Positions 8,541-18,621 are shown, counted from the first letter of the stretch. The stretch: DNA of 29,187 bases from Candidatus Peribacteria bacterium (GCA_031280545.1 JAITGP010000015.1:1-29187); one strand, 5' to 3'. The notes: generated by a model from the sequence alone, not told the origin. Translations and numbers: made by a program.

Positions 8541-10286
8541 ATGCTAGCGACCTACCAATCTGCATTTGCCCAGCTTCTCGAAAAAGATCTCGGGATTCTC
8601 TCTGAAGTTTTACAAGAACAAATCACTCTTGCACCAGATAATATCGAGGGAGACCTCGCTTTCCCCTGCTTTAGAATTGCAAAAGACTTTGGAAAGAATC
8701 CCGCAGAATTGGCAAAGAACATTGTCGAAAAGCTCGGACATGAAGAGACTCAGATTTTTTCTTCTTTTTTGGCGGTCGGACCTTATGTGAATGCAGTGAT
8801 TAAGGAAGAAGTCCTCGCTCAAGAAGTATTGACAGAGATTTTGGAAAAAAAATATGACTATGGTAGAGGGGAGGAGAATTGAAAACAGATTCTCGTAGAA
8901 GGACGAAATATCAATACCCATAAAGCCATTCACATCGGACATACTAGAAACATCTTGATGAGTGAATCCATCGCGAGAATTGAAAACTTTGCGGGATATA
9001 CTGTAGTCAAAGTCTGTTATCCTGGCGATATTGGAGCTCATGTAGCGAAATGGATGTGGTATTATCTCAATTTTTATCCTGAGAAAGGAAAATTTCCCTT
9101 TGAGAATGTGACCAAATGGGTGGGGGAAATCTATACTCTTGCAACTAAAAAAGTAGATGAAAATCCTGACTATTACAAAGCTGAGATTGAAGCATTACAG
9201 AAAAAATTGGAAGATGGTGATCCAGAGTTACAAACACTTTGGAAAGAAACTAGAGAGCTCTGTTTACAAGACTTGAAGAAAATTCTTGCCGAACTAGGGA
9301 CAGAGAGTTTTGATAAACGATATTTTGAAAGTGAAGTAGAACAACTTGGAATCCAAATTGTGCAAAAAATGCTTGCAGATGGCATTGCCCAATACTCCGA
9401 AGGAGCTGTAGCAATAAATCTGGAAGAATGGAAACTTGGGCGATTTCTCCTTTTGAAGTCAACGTGAGCCTCACTGTATTCCACCAAAGACATTGCACTT
9501 GCCTACAAAAAACATGAAGATTTTCCTAACTATACTACCTCTCTGTATGTCGTGGGAAGTGAGCAAGAGCACCATTTTCAACAGCTTTTTAAAACTTTGG
9601 AAATTTTAGGAATTGATCCGAATAAACTTCATCATCTCTCCTATGGATTACTTGATTTGAAGGAGGGAAAAATGTCCTCTCGTGCTGGGAATGTAATTTT
9701 GTATGAAGATTTTCGTGATCAACTGATAGAACAAGCTGAAGCCCTAATGGCAGACAGAGAAATCCCCGCAGAGCAAAAAAAGCAGACAGCGAGAGCGGTG
9801 GCGTTTGGATCACTGAAATTTTGGATTTTATTACAAGACAGTGAAAAGAAAATTCTCTTCGACCCTGAGCAAGCACTTTCCTTTGAGGGAGAAACAGGAC
9901 CGTATTTACAATATACTTATGCGAGAATTAATTCGATTTTGAAGAAATCCTCTTTTGTCATTGCAAGCGAAATGGAGTGAAGCGTAGCAATCCAGAGTAT
10001 ACATCCTTCCTTATTGAATACCTCAGAAGACAAGTCTCTTCTCCTCCAGCTCTCAAAATTTAGTGAAGAGGTTCAAAAGTCTGCTCAGTCCTACAAACCG
10101 AATTATATTGCAAGATTTTGCCTTGATACTGCTCAGCTTTTTAATAGCTATTATCACAATCATAAGATCATCGACGAAACCAATCCTGAGCTTAGCCAAG
10201 CCCGTCTTTGCCTCATTCAGAGTGTGCAACAGGTGTTGAAGAATGGATTAGAGTTGCTCGGAATCGATACGGTGGAGAGTATGTAA
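8541..10286 (+). CDS. argS: Arginyl-tRNA synthetase
   Basis: 581 aa with three TGA codons as Gly (8880, 9465, 9978), all in one frame. The class I signature is KAIHIGHTRN near residue 130, preceded by ILVEGRNINTHK. KMSSRAGNVI near residue 376 is the KMSKS-like loop typical of ArgS. ALSFEGETGPYLQYTYARI and the C-terminal DALR anticodon-binding helices (ARFCLDTAQLFNSYYH, LCLIQSVQQVLKNGLELLGI) complete the family pattern and length. The enzyme charges tRNA-Arg with arginine using ATP. Start is the ATG at 8541; the preceding TTG at 8532 is unlikely. The leader is pyrimidine-rich with no Shine-Dalgarno motif. A small hairpin TGGAAA/TTTCCA lies near 8471-8486. Confidence 0.95.
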
Positions 10287-10287
10287 A

Positions 10288-10310
10288 AAGATCGCCAAAT
10301 TGGCGATCTT
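10288..10310. terminator. Bidirectional terminator between argS and the small membrane protein gene
   Basis: Perfect 11-bp stem AAGATCGCCAA (10288-10298) / TTGGCGATCTT (10300-10310). The T-run lies on the minus strand side; the stop codon of the minus-strand gene is inside the stem. Confidence 0.8.
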
Positions 10311-10518
10311 AGGTTAATGCTCTAAACATTGAGGCAAAGGGCTTTATTAAAAAGCAAACAACGAAGCCTATTGCATAGAATAAACAGAATAATGCACAAG
10401 TCTTCAATTCGAAGGCAGAGTTCACTGTGGTCTCTATCTGTCCTAAGTAAAAAGAAACAGATAAACATAGAAACAACACAGCCAGAGATCCGAAGAGCAA
10501 TTTTTCAATTTTTTTCAT
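10309..10518 (-). CDS. Small two-helix membrane protein
   Basis: 69 aa, ATG start, TAA stop. A short basic head (MKKIEK) is followed by hydrophobic segments at about residues 7-26 and 39-58, with a polar loop (QIETTVNSAFEL) between. No family recognised. It has a consensus promoter of its own (10547-10574) and a strong terminator, so it is a monocistronic unit of only about 250 bases. A regulated small membrane protein is possible but unproven. Confidence 0.65.
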   Translation of the reverse strand: MKKIEKLLFGSLAVLFLCLSVSFYLGQIETTVNSAFELKTCALFCLFYAIGFVVCFLIKPFASMFRALT

Positions 10519-10546
10519 TTTCTTATTTTTTTATTAGTATACTTTT

Positions 10547-10574
10547 ATTATACTCATATATATATCAAAGTCAA
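10547..10574 (-). promoter_or_regulatory. Consensus promoter with GATATATATAT module
   Basis: Minus strand: -35 TTGACT (10569-10574), 16-base spacer TTGATATATATATGAG, -10 TATAAT (10547-10552). The ATG lies about 28 bases past the -10. Confidence 0.8.
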
Positions 10575-10676
10575 GTCTTTTTTTCTTGCTTTTCTCTACG
10601 CTTTTTATAAAAGCAAATTATAAATATTGATTTACCCTCGCGAACACAAATTTTTTACTTTCTCTGCCTACTAAGA

Positions 10677-11387
10677 ATGCCCAAAGAAACCTCTTGTCCC
10701 AAATGTAAAACTGCTACTATTAGTATCCTCCCCAAATGACCTTACGAAGTCTGTGGAAATGTCCCGATCAGACAAGAAAAAATGACCGTAGGTGAACACG
10801 GAGGCTCAGATGAACGAGAACAGGGAAAAGAGTACGTTCATGAGGAAATCACTCACCTTTGCCGTTGCTGACATTCACAAAATAAGCCCTTTTGTGATGG
10901 GACTCATGTGAAAATCGGATTTGAAGGGACTGAATATGCTACTAAAGAAGAGTATCAAGAGGGAGCTCTTTTCTATCAAGGAGCAGAACTTTGACTCTTG
11001 GATAAGGAAAAATATTGTGCTGTAGCCAGATTTTGCCACCGTGGAAATGGGACTCGACAGGATACCAAAGACTCCGCTGATCCTGAAGCCAAAGAAAGAG
11101 CCATCCACAGTGCAAGTAATTGTCCATGAAGACTTACTGCAGTAGATAAAGAAGGAAATCTGATTGAACCCGTACTTGCTCCAGAAATCTGAATTGTAGA
11201 AGATTTAGGGAAAGATCGAAAAGGTCCCCTCTTCGTGCAAGGAGGCATTGAAATAGAAAGTAGTGATGGAGTAAGCTATCCTATTCGTAATCGTCAGGCT
11301 CTCTGCCGTTGCGGTCAGTCTAGGAATATGCCATTTTGCGATGCTTCTCATCTCAACTGTGAACACATGAAAGGAATTGACCAATAA
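10677..11387 (+). CDS. Double CDGSH iron-sulfur domain protein
   Basis: 236 aa, readable only with TGA as Gly (five in-frame TGAs). Two CDGSH motifs bind 2Fe-2S clusters through three Cys and one His: LCRC-G-HSQNKPFCDGTH near residue 61 and LCRCGQSRNMPFCDASH near residue 209. In the first motif the Gly after CRC is itself encoded by TGA. Between them lies a region with YCAVARFCHRG, ASNCPG and APEIG, like the middle part of CDGSH proteins that carry an extra divergent ferredoxin-type segment. The N-terminus has a CPKC knuckle (ETSCPKCK) and may bind metal. CDGSH proteins take part in electron transfer, iron handling or redox sensing. It is followed 59 bases later by a DsbA-like gene, suggesting a redox unit. 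Confidence 0.85.
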
Positions 11388-11446
11388 ACCTACATTAGAA
11401 ACCCCGGTTGTTAACAAACCTATTTACTCCTATAACCATTGACCAA

Positions 11447-11962
11447 ATGACTATTACTCCGACTTCTACTGACCACAGCCAAGGACCAGAAAATGCCCCG
11501 ATCACGCTCATTGAATATGGAGACTACGAATGCCCGTATTGCGGAGAAACCTACTACACCGTGAAGAAACTCCAACAAGAGCTCGGTGACAAACTCCGCT
11601 TCATTTTCAGAAACTATCCCTGGCAGGAATTACATCCTCACGCTTTCAATGCTTCTCTGGCAGTAGAGACTGCAGGCTTGCAGGGAAAATTTTGGGAAAT
11701 GTACGACCGTGTTTTTGAACATCAGGAAGAACTGGATGATGCTTCCTTATTGCAATATGCTAGAGAGCTTTGACTGGATGAAGTACAGTTTATTAGAGAT
11801 TTTCAGAGTCAGGAAGTCTTGGATAAAGTAAATGCTGATATTTTATCAGGAGATAAAGCTGAAATAGAAGTGACTCCGACCTTCTTCATTAATGGAGAAC
11901 ATTATGAAGGAGACTGGGCGGATGAAAATGAATTTCTTTCAGATTTAGAAGAATTATTGTAA
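11447..11962 (+). CDS. DsbA-like thioredoxin-fold oxidoreductase
   Basis: 171 aa from ATG 11447 (MTITPTSTDHSQGPENAP); a TTG start 13 codons earlier is less likely. The active-site motif is ECPYCGE near residues 28-32 after ITLIEYGDYE, followed by FIFRNYPW and HPHAFNASLAVETAG, and the cis-proline segment VTPTFFINGEHYEG near the C-terminus. This is the DsbA/thioredoxin_4 pattern found in bacterial disulfide oxidoreductases and in domains fused to NhaA antiporters. One TGA (11771-11773, AREL-G-LDE) is read as Gly. No signal peptide or membrane anchor is visible, so it may act in the cytoplasm. The CDGSH gene lies directly upstream on the same strand. Confidence 0.85.
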
Positions 11963-11977
11963 ATCAACACATAAAAA

Positions 11978-11998
11978 GGACGCGTCAGTAACGCGTCC
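11978..11998. terminator. Terminator between the DsbA-like and secretion ATPase genes
   Basis: GGACGCGT (11978-11985), loop CAGTA, ACGCGTCC (11991-11998). The T-run is on the minus strand, so it best serves the gene ending at 12006. Confidence 0.8.
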
Positions 11999-12005
11999 CC
12001 ACAAG

Positions 12006-15000
12006 TTATTCGGTTGAAGTAACCTCTGAAGTATGCTCCTCGGAAGGGGGATTTTCGGCAGAAGCAGTATTTGAAGCTGTAATTTCGGAAGGAGTTTCTG
12101 AAGAGCTATCTGGAGTATCAGGCAAGGTTTCTTCTTCGATTCCTAGTCCTAATCTTGCTCTGGTTTCAGCATCCACAAACTCTCTTCTACGTCAGTATTT
12201 TTTTGCAGAATATTCTTTGAGAATAGGGACAATCTTTTTATTTTGGTAATCTTTGGTAAAGATAGAGTTCATACTAAATACACGCGTGGTGGAATTATCG
12301 ATATTCAGCTTTACGTAGGCTTTATAATTGGCGATTCCCACAATATCCTGAGGTCAGAGAACAGGAGCATATTCCTTTTCAAGAAATTCAGCATCGGGGG
12401 CACCGACTTTAAACGACATCATCGTTCCCACGTTACCAAATACCGCAGCTTTTACATCAGATTTTCCTCCTCCGCTATCGCCGAGTCCTTTGGCAGGATC
12501 GAGCTGAGCAATATACTGGTGAGCCATAATCAGTCCAAGTCTGTACTTTCTGGCTTCAGAGAGGATGTCGGCAAAGGTACCAGAAACAAAATTCTGAAAT
12601 TCATCGACATAGAGATAGAAATCTTTACGATCTTTCGCGTCCATAGAGGCTCTGGCCATCGCTGAATTGTAGACTTTGGACACGATAATCATACCGAGCA
12701 ATTGGGCATTAAGTTCTCCTATTTTACCTTTGGAAAGGTTGATAAGCAGAATTTTTTGATTATTCATAATATCATCAAAAGTGAAGGCTGATTTGGTTTG
12801 TCCGATAATATTACGGATAAGTCTATTGGTATTAAACGATACGAATTTTGAAGAGAAGTAGGGAATAATTTCCTGCTTTTCTCTGTCTCCCATCGCATTA
12901 TAGGTCTTTTCTCGCCGATTACGAACGACGGCATTGGTCACCTTTTTGAGCTTGAATTCACGGAATCCATCATCAGTAAAGAGTCTCGTCACATCCAGCA
13001 ACGTCGGTCTATCTTCAAAATCTTCAAGCAAGGTCAGACTTCCATATTTAAAGTATTCCTGAATACGAGGTCCAAAGATTTCTGGTCCAAACATTTTGAG
13101 GAAGATTTCTGTAGCATCATTTACCGTACGGTCAGCTTGATCGAGATTATCGATTTCATAAAGATTGAGTCCCATAGGTCTCTCTTCATCCCCTGCCTCA
13201 AAGTACACAACATCTTTGGCTCTTTCTTTAGGGATATAAGCAAGCATATCTTCGGCCAAATCTCCATGCGGATCGATCAAACAGAGACCGTCTCCATTTC
13301 GGATATCCTGACGAGCAAGCGTTTGCAAGAATACGGATTTTCCAGTACCTGATTTTCCAATACAGTAATGGTGTCTGGTTCTATCCTCTCTTTTGATATA
13401 CACAGGGGAGAAGACATTTCTGTAAATATTTACTCCAAGGAGTACTCCATCTTTAAAGATTTTGTATCCTCTGATTTTTTTCTCTTCAGTGGTTTTCTCT
13501 CCATTTTCTCCTTCTATTTCCACGGTCTCCGTACGTGATCCCACGGCTCGCGTGTGTTCGTATTCTTTTAGAATTGTGGACAGATTTCCTTTTTTATAAT
13601 TTTCTGCAAGTACTCCAGAAATCACTTTTCCATTTCGCTGATCATCGGTAAAGGTTGGGAGGTTGGAAGGAGGAGCCACTACTTTGTACTGCATCCATTC
13701 GATAGCAGGAGCACGGTTGTAAGTCCCATCAGGGAAGTGGTAGAGTGAAGTTAGCTCATTGGTAGAAAAATAGGAATACTTGGAAAAGAATCCTGTCAAG
13801 TACACATTCACGGCTACAGTCCATAGAGGACGATACAGCCACCCAAAAATATCATGTTTAGTATTGGAAGCCTCAAGGGCATTACTATATTCGTCTGCAT
13901 AGACATTGTAAGCAGTTTCCAGATTATTGAGGATATCACGAGGCCTATTAGGAGTATTGGAAGAAGCAACTAAAGAAATACATGAACGGAAAGCTGGATT
14001 TGCTGCTTCTTCACCCATTGCATTTCTACTATCTTCTTTAGCTTTTACCATACGTACCATGGTCACTCTTTCTTCTTCTTTTTTGCTAGAAACAAGTTTA
14101 TCGCTTGGTCAAAGAAAGAGAAAGCTGAACCATTTGAGAGGATTGATCAGATTTTTTCGGTGTCGTCGCTTTGTCTCGTAGAGGTCTAGATTTTTGTATA
14201 ATCTATCGGCAGCTACCTGCCTTCTCGCATTAAAGCTTGGATTTTCTGGTTTAACAACTACGATGATATTTACGGTATCTTCGGGAGAAACCTTTCCTAC
14301 AGAGTCCAGAATATTATTAATCGGATCATCAGGCAGATTTTTATAAAGCTTGATAGTATAGAGTGGATCTTTCGCGGGTTCAAGCACCTCAATATCATAA
14401 TATTTTTTGGTGAAGAATTTGGGTTTTGCTACTCTTTCAATAGAGGCGGAAGCGTATTGGGAAGCGATTGCACTTTCCACCATGTGTTGATATTCTGGAT
14501 ACATTCCCACTAGGCAATGAATTTGCCCCTCTTCGTACTGGTAAATAAGAATAAGTTTCTGTTTTCCAAAGAATTTTTGCATCAGTTTTTCGTGGGTGGA
14601 AATATCTCCCATTTTGTAGAGATTATTGAAGACCTGAGACATTCTTCAGATTTTTTCTTTCATATCTTTGGCAATTTCTTTTTCCTGTTCACGATCAGCT
14701 TTCCCATCTCCACGAGGAAGGAGGACTTTGAGGAAGATCAATCTATGAGCATTGAGAAAGGCATATCCATAACGGAGTGCCCTCTGGAGCATAGAAAAGA
14801 GAATTCTGGATCCTATAGCAATCACGAAAATGATCAGTACCCATTTTCCAAAGACTGCAAGTCCATCAACGATCTGATCTCCCCGATCATCAATAGCCCC
14901 TGTTTGAGTAGTGGCTTGACCCGTGGTGGTAAGAGAGGCAGAAGCTGAAGGAACTCCATGTTGTTCACTGACGGAGATTTCGTTTTTATTGAGTTTAGTC

Positions 15001-15170
15001 TGCTGGAGAAAATTATTTACTGCGACCATTCCTCCCACAGTATCAATACAGGTATATTTATTTACTCCCCAGGCATCAGAGGTCAGTTTTCCGATATTTT
15101 CTGCTTGAGAAAAACCCTTCAGGAACTGAGCTTCGAGTTGAGATTGACATTCTGATTGAGTAAGTGCCAT
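12006..15170 (-). CDS. Type IV secretion/conjugation-type ATPase (VirD4/TraD-like)
   Basis: 1054 aa in one table-25 frame, crossing TGA at 14646, 14109, 12354 and about 12195. The N-terminal 100 residues are Ser/Thr/Gln-rich, with a membrane segment (WVLIIFVIAIGSRILF) near residues 110-130 and a basic region after it. The motor domain has Walker A CIGKSGTGKSVFLQ near residue 608, then LCLIDPHGDLAEDML, and Walker B FYLYVDEFQNF near 855, followed by LSEARKYRLGLIMAHQYIAQL and FKVGAPDAEFLEKEY. This matches the DUF87/TraG-type ATPases that drive DNA or protein through type IV secretion or pilus systems. The C-terminal 50 residues are Ser/Glu/Pro-rich. Whether these are one polypeptide or the fused remains of an N-terminal partner gene should be checked. 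No other secretion genes are in the window. Confidence 0.8.
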
Positions 15171-15208
15171 ATTTCAAGCATCAAGGGAGATAAAAGAATC
15201 TATCTCTA

Positions 15209-15236
15209 AGTATACTCAGATTTGTTTTTTTTGCAA
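15209..15236 (-). promoter_or_regulatory. Promoter of the secretion ATPase gene
   Basis: Minus strand: -35 TTGCAA (15231-15236), 16-base spacer, -10 TATACT (15209-15214), about 38 bases before the ATG at 15170. Confidence 0.65.
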
Positions 15237-15260
15237 AAAATCAGAGAGATTTTTAAAAAA

Positions 15261-15289
15261 AGAGCCATTCCCACAAAAGGAATAGCTCT
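15261..15289 (-). terminator. Terminator after the NMN adenylyltransferase-like gene
   Basis: Stem AGAGCCATTCC (15261-15271) / GGAATAGCTCT (15279-15289) with one G-U pair, then a T-run on the minus strand. Confidence 0.8.
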
Positions 15290-15319
15290 GAATTTGTTAA
15301 TTTAGGTAGATTCCTAAAA

Positions 15320-15988
15320 TTAATTTTTAGGATTTTTACCTCTTTTTTTCTTACCGGGAAACGGTTGGGAGTCCACAATTTTTGGTGCTTCTAGCACCTT
15401 CTGAAGTTCGAGTTTCTTCTTTTCCTGTATTTCCAAAATGGTTTTTCCAAATTGGAGTCTCAATTTCTTTTGATACCACAAGATTGCACAGGCGGTATCT
15501 GGAGAATATACAGGAGGTAGCGTTGCTACGATCTCCCGCAATGCGGTGCCAGAATCATTTTCGGCAGGAGCCAATTCCTGCGTCTTGAAGAGCCCATTAT
15601 GCCCCAAATAATAGGGGATAAAACTCTCTCTACCTCCATAGAGGATTGCCGTTTCTTCTGGGAAGAGATATATTTTTACTGTATGATCTAGTAATTTAAC
15701 CCACTCTTCATCAGATTCAGGACAATCCATCAACCCCTGAATATCATCATGGGGGCGAAGATATTGTTGAAGCATTTGCTTACGAAAATCGTAAGTAAAT
15801 GGGTCACGTTCTGTAATTTGAGAGTCTTTAGCAACTCCCAATAAAATAAGGATTCTGGGGTGACGATCTTGAACAGTTTTGATCATCTTTTGGTGGGAAT
15901 CAGTCAGATATGGGACCTGCATTCTTCAGATAACCACTCCTAACTGTTGATTGTTTTTTAACAACCCGTTGTTTTCTTGTTCTTTCAT
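15320..15988 (-). CDS. Nicotinamide-nucleotide adenylyltransferase-like nucleotidyltransferase
   Basis: 222 aa from ATG 15988, with TGA at 15926-15928 read as Gly; that Gly lies in the conserved opening QQLGVVI-G-RMQ. The HxGH-type nucleotide-binding motif is LTDSH (residues 28-32). RILILLGVAKDS and RDPFTYDFRKQML follow, then ILYGGRESFIPYYLG and an SGTALREIV motif near residue 155, equivalent to the S(G/S)T..R substrate loop. This is the pattern of NadM-type or cytidylyltransferase-like enzymes that make NAD from NMN and ATP. The substrate remains an inference. A basic C-terminal tail (GKKKRGKNPKN) is unusual. The start overlaps the end of the BtpA-family gene by about 30 bases, indicating translational coupling. 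Confidence 0.7.
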
Positions 15989-16740
15989 TTTCTTAATGTT
16001 TTAACTTTTTTTACTAGTTGTCTCACATGATCTCTCGATACTTCTCCCCTATCCTTATAGGTATCCTTTAAGAAAGAACCTACAATAGCAGCATCAGCGA
16101 TCGCCATTTGCTCCAGACAATTGTCTGCTGTCAGTCCTGCCGCTACGACCAAGGGGAAGTCTCCTATTACCGAGCGGAAAGTTTTTATTTTTTGGGAATC
16201 TGTTTCAACTCCCGTTCCGGAACCCGTGACAGCGATAGCATCGCAACGCTGCATTCCGATTTTTAAGTCTTCTGCTTCAGTTCGTCCTGAGATTACCGGT
16301 TGATACTTGAACCGTACTCCACCAATAACAGGAATTCGATAAGTAGACCGAAGTCGGTCAAGTTCTGTGGCGAATCTGCCATCCTGATCCACTGGTGTAG
16401 TGAGCAAATGCCCAGCTACAGAATCAATTTGTATAAATTTCGCACCAAAAACGCTTGCCATAATGAAGGAACGCTCTTCGGGCATATTTCCCGACAGAAA
16501 GTTCACGCCATAGATGATATCTGGCTTTTCTTTGCTAAGCCACTCAAGCACATTTTCAATATCGGTCGGAGCTCCAAAATAGTTCTCCACTAATACTGCG
16601 TCAATGCCGTTTTTGAGCATGACATCCACTTCACGCTTTGCACGCTTTAGGATGTCTTCTCTTCCATTCCCCCACAAGTGAATCATCCCAATAATGGGCT
16701 TTTTTAGGGGGAAAATCGATAAAAAATTTGTTGTTTTCAT
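15958..16740 (-). CDS. BtpA/SgcQ family TIM-barrel protein
   Basis: 260 aa: 251 aa to TGA 15985-15987, read as Gly, then KNKKTTGC to TAA at 15958. Family features: KPIIGMIHL at the N-terminus, VDVMLKNGIDAVLVENYFGAP (about residues 38-58), then PVIGGVRFKYQ, DAIAVTGSGTG and the C-terminal ADAAIVGSFLKDTYKDRG. BtpA was named for photosystem I biogenesis in cyanobacteria, while SgcQ is a sugar-metabolism homologue; the barrel resembles phosphate-binding sugar or nucleotide enzymes. There is no photosynthesis here, so the role is probably a nucleotide- or sugar-phosphate reaction. Overlap with the adenylyltransferase-like gene suggests a shared cofactor or salvage step. A strong promoter lies at 16787-16814; leader A/T-rich, no Shine-Dalgarno. 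Confidence 0.8.
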
Positions 16741-16786
16741 TTGTTTTTTTTATTTTATTTATTATTACTCTTTTTGTTTTCTCTAT

Positions 16787-16814
16787 ATTATATTTATTTA
16801 CCATCTGGAGTCAA
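16787..16814 (-). promoter_or_regulatory. Promoter of the BtpA-adenylyltransferase operon
   Basis: Minus strand: -35 TTGACT (16809-16814), 16-base spacer, -10 TATAAT (16787-16792). It lacks the GATATATATAT module, so the module is not simply part of every strong promoter. Confidence 0.75.
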
Positions 16815-16824
16815 GATTAAAAGT

Positions 16825-17550
16825 TTAAAATATCTCCTCAATTATCTCTAGTGCCCTTTTTTGGTCCAAAAAATAGGGAGAAGTCGCTATCGTCACCGCT
16901 GAGGCTTTCTCTGTGAGGAGTCTCAATTTTGGCAAACATTTCTGGAAATTAATGCCCATTTCGGGAGCCCAGAAATCTAAATCAATATCGAGGATATATC
17001 CACTTTTCAGTAATTTATCCTTCCCTACTGAAAAAAATGAGCTCTCCGACCTCACTTGAGTCACCTCTGAAATCAATCAGCTTTTGAGTGCCGGTGGAAT
17101 AAAATTTCCCACCTTGCAGGAGCTTTGAACAAATTGAAATACCTCGAGAGAACGGTCAGTGGCTAGCAAATCAAGAGGAAGAGAAAACTGATTTTCCCAG
17201 AGATCGGAATGCTGATCGATATGAATGACCTTGCGAACCTGATGAGTACGGAGATATTCCTGATATCGGAAGAATAGGGCGTGATTGTGATTATCAAAGA
17301 AATAGAGCCTCTGAGAGGGAGATTTTTCTCGGAAGATAAAGTTTTTTAGTCCAGAGAAAGAGAGAGTTTTCTGATTCTCATTCTTTTCTGCGAAAGCAAA
17401 CTTCTTATCCTCCAAAGCCAGATTTTTTTTTAGATCTGCAAAATCCTTCACGCGGATCAAGGGTGCGACTCGTAAGGGGGATTCAGGGTGGGCAAATTGC
17501 ATATTCCCATCGGTAGGTGAGAGGAAGAAGCCGTTGTAGAAGGTTTCCAT
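16825..17550 (-). CDS. UPF0489 family protein
   Basis: 241 aa from ATG 17550 (METFYNGFF); TGA at 17077-17079 is read as Gly and joins two halves. The central part RLYFFDNHNHALFF, then VIHIDQHSDLW, and later GYILDIDLDFW match the UPF0489 pattern, whose Asp/His clusters resemble arginase-like metal sites. Function is unknown. The first 80 residues are extra and lysine-rich. The open frame continues upstream to 17652 without an ATG (including DKIHFTLVFSSHLSRPER), and a TTG at 17568 is possible, so the true start is uncertain. It lies 83 bases after the GYD-repeat lipoprotein gene, probably in one transcript. Confidence 0.65.
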
Positions 17551-17633
17551 CCTTTCTGGTCTACTCAAATGCGAAGAAAATACAAGGGTGAAATGGATTT
17601 TATCAAAAATACTCCCTATCTCTTCATAACCTA

Positions 17634-18596
17634 TTATACTCCAGATAGCATTTTAAAATCTGAGTTTTTCTTTACTCTATCGATGCTTATCACATTTCCT
17701 GGAGTTCGATAATATACCCAATCCTTATCATCTCAGAGATATCTATCTATTACTTCACCGGCATTCTGAAATCTTGGTCGCCTAAACTCTCAAGCGAGCT
17801 CCTCTAAAGAAAAAATATTTTCAGATTTTCAATACTGAAGTTGCCCTTTTCTCTGAACAGTAGAAAAAGTCTCATTATCTACTGGAAATTTGAAAGGGAA
17901 TTGAAGCAGATACCCATCTACATATCCAATAAGTCCATCAACTGCTTGTATTCAAATTTGTTGGAGAGGAACATAAGCAGAAAGAGAAGATTTTGGTACC
18001 GCCAATTGATAATTTATGAAAAGATTATTTTTATCTTCTCCATCATACTCTACTGCTTCTCGGTCGGGCTCACAATAAAAGCAATAATAACTACTAGCGT
18101 CTTTATCAGTTTTTTTAAGTTCTAATGGTTGAACTTCTCGATAAGGATCATTGGTATATACGGGTCGGCCATTTGCTCTATCAGCCAAGGTTGAATCTCC
18201 CGTTCGTTGGAGAAGGTAGTGTTGCTCTCTATGAGGAGGCAATCCCCAGCCTTCATAATCATATCTAGGATTTTCTAAAAATCCCATATATCCCCATCGC
18301 TTATATCCTTCTTCTTTATCATACATCCATCTATCGTATCCATATTCATTATAGCCAGATTTATTATACCCTTCTTTATCGTATCCTGATGCGTTATATG
18401 GTCATGTATCAAAAGAAATGAGTGAAGAGATTACTTGGGGATTGATATTTTCAGAAGAAGATTCAGCAACAGGAGTATCAGGCATTTCTCCAGAAGTATT
18501 AGGCATCTCTGTCTCTTCAGTGGAAATCTCTTGAGAGAACGAACAGGCAGCCAGAAATAGACATAAGAAAGAAAGTAATAATCAGTATTTTTTCAT
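17634..18596 (-). CDS. Lipoprotein with GYD/GYN repeats
   Basis: 320 aa with at least six TGA codons as Gly, one inside the signal peptide (MKKYG). The signal peptide ends in a lipobox LAAC (Cys at about 20), so it is a predicted membrane-anchored lipoprotein. A Ser/Thr/Glu-rich linker is followed by a tandem short repeat around residues 66-100: GYDKEGYNKSGYNEYGYD and then degenerate copies DKEEGYKRWGYMG. The C-terminal part is a folded-looking domain with an FYCE motif and many aromatics; I recognise no family. Similar GYD/GYN repeats occur in secreted bacterial proteins of unknown role. Under the standard code the gene would appear as a 124-aa fragment only. Confidence 0.75.
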
Positions 18597-18621
18597 GGAT
18601 ACTTGTATAGAGGATAAAGAA

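Noticed and set aside
8610..9041. A 143-codon minus-strand open frame
   Set aside because: Antisense to argS across its signature motif region.
12243..12665. A 140-codon plus-strand open frame
   Set aside because: It lies antisense to the secretion ATPase near its Walker B region; the minus-strand motifs decide.
14517..14948. A 143-codon plus-strand open frame
   Set aside because: Antisense to the same ATPase gene; low-complexity Phe/Ser translation with no motifs.
16825..17076. A frameshifted UPF0489 pseudogene
   Set aside because: The two halves are in one frame and separated only by TGA, which is Gly in this organism.
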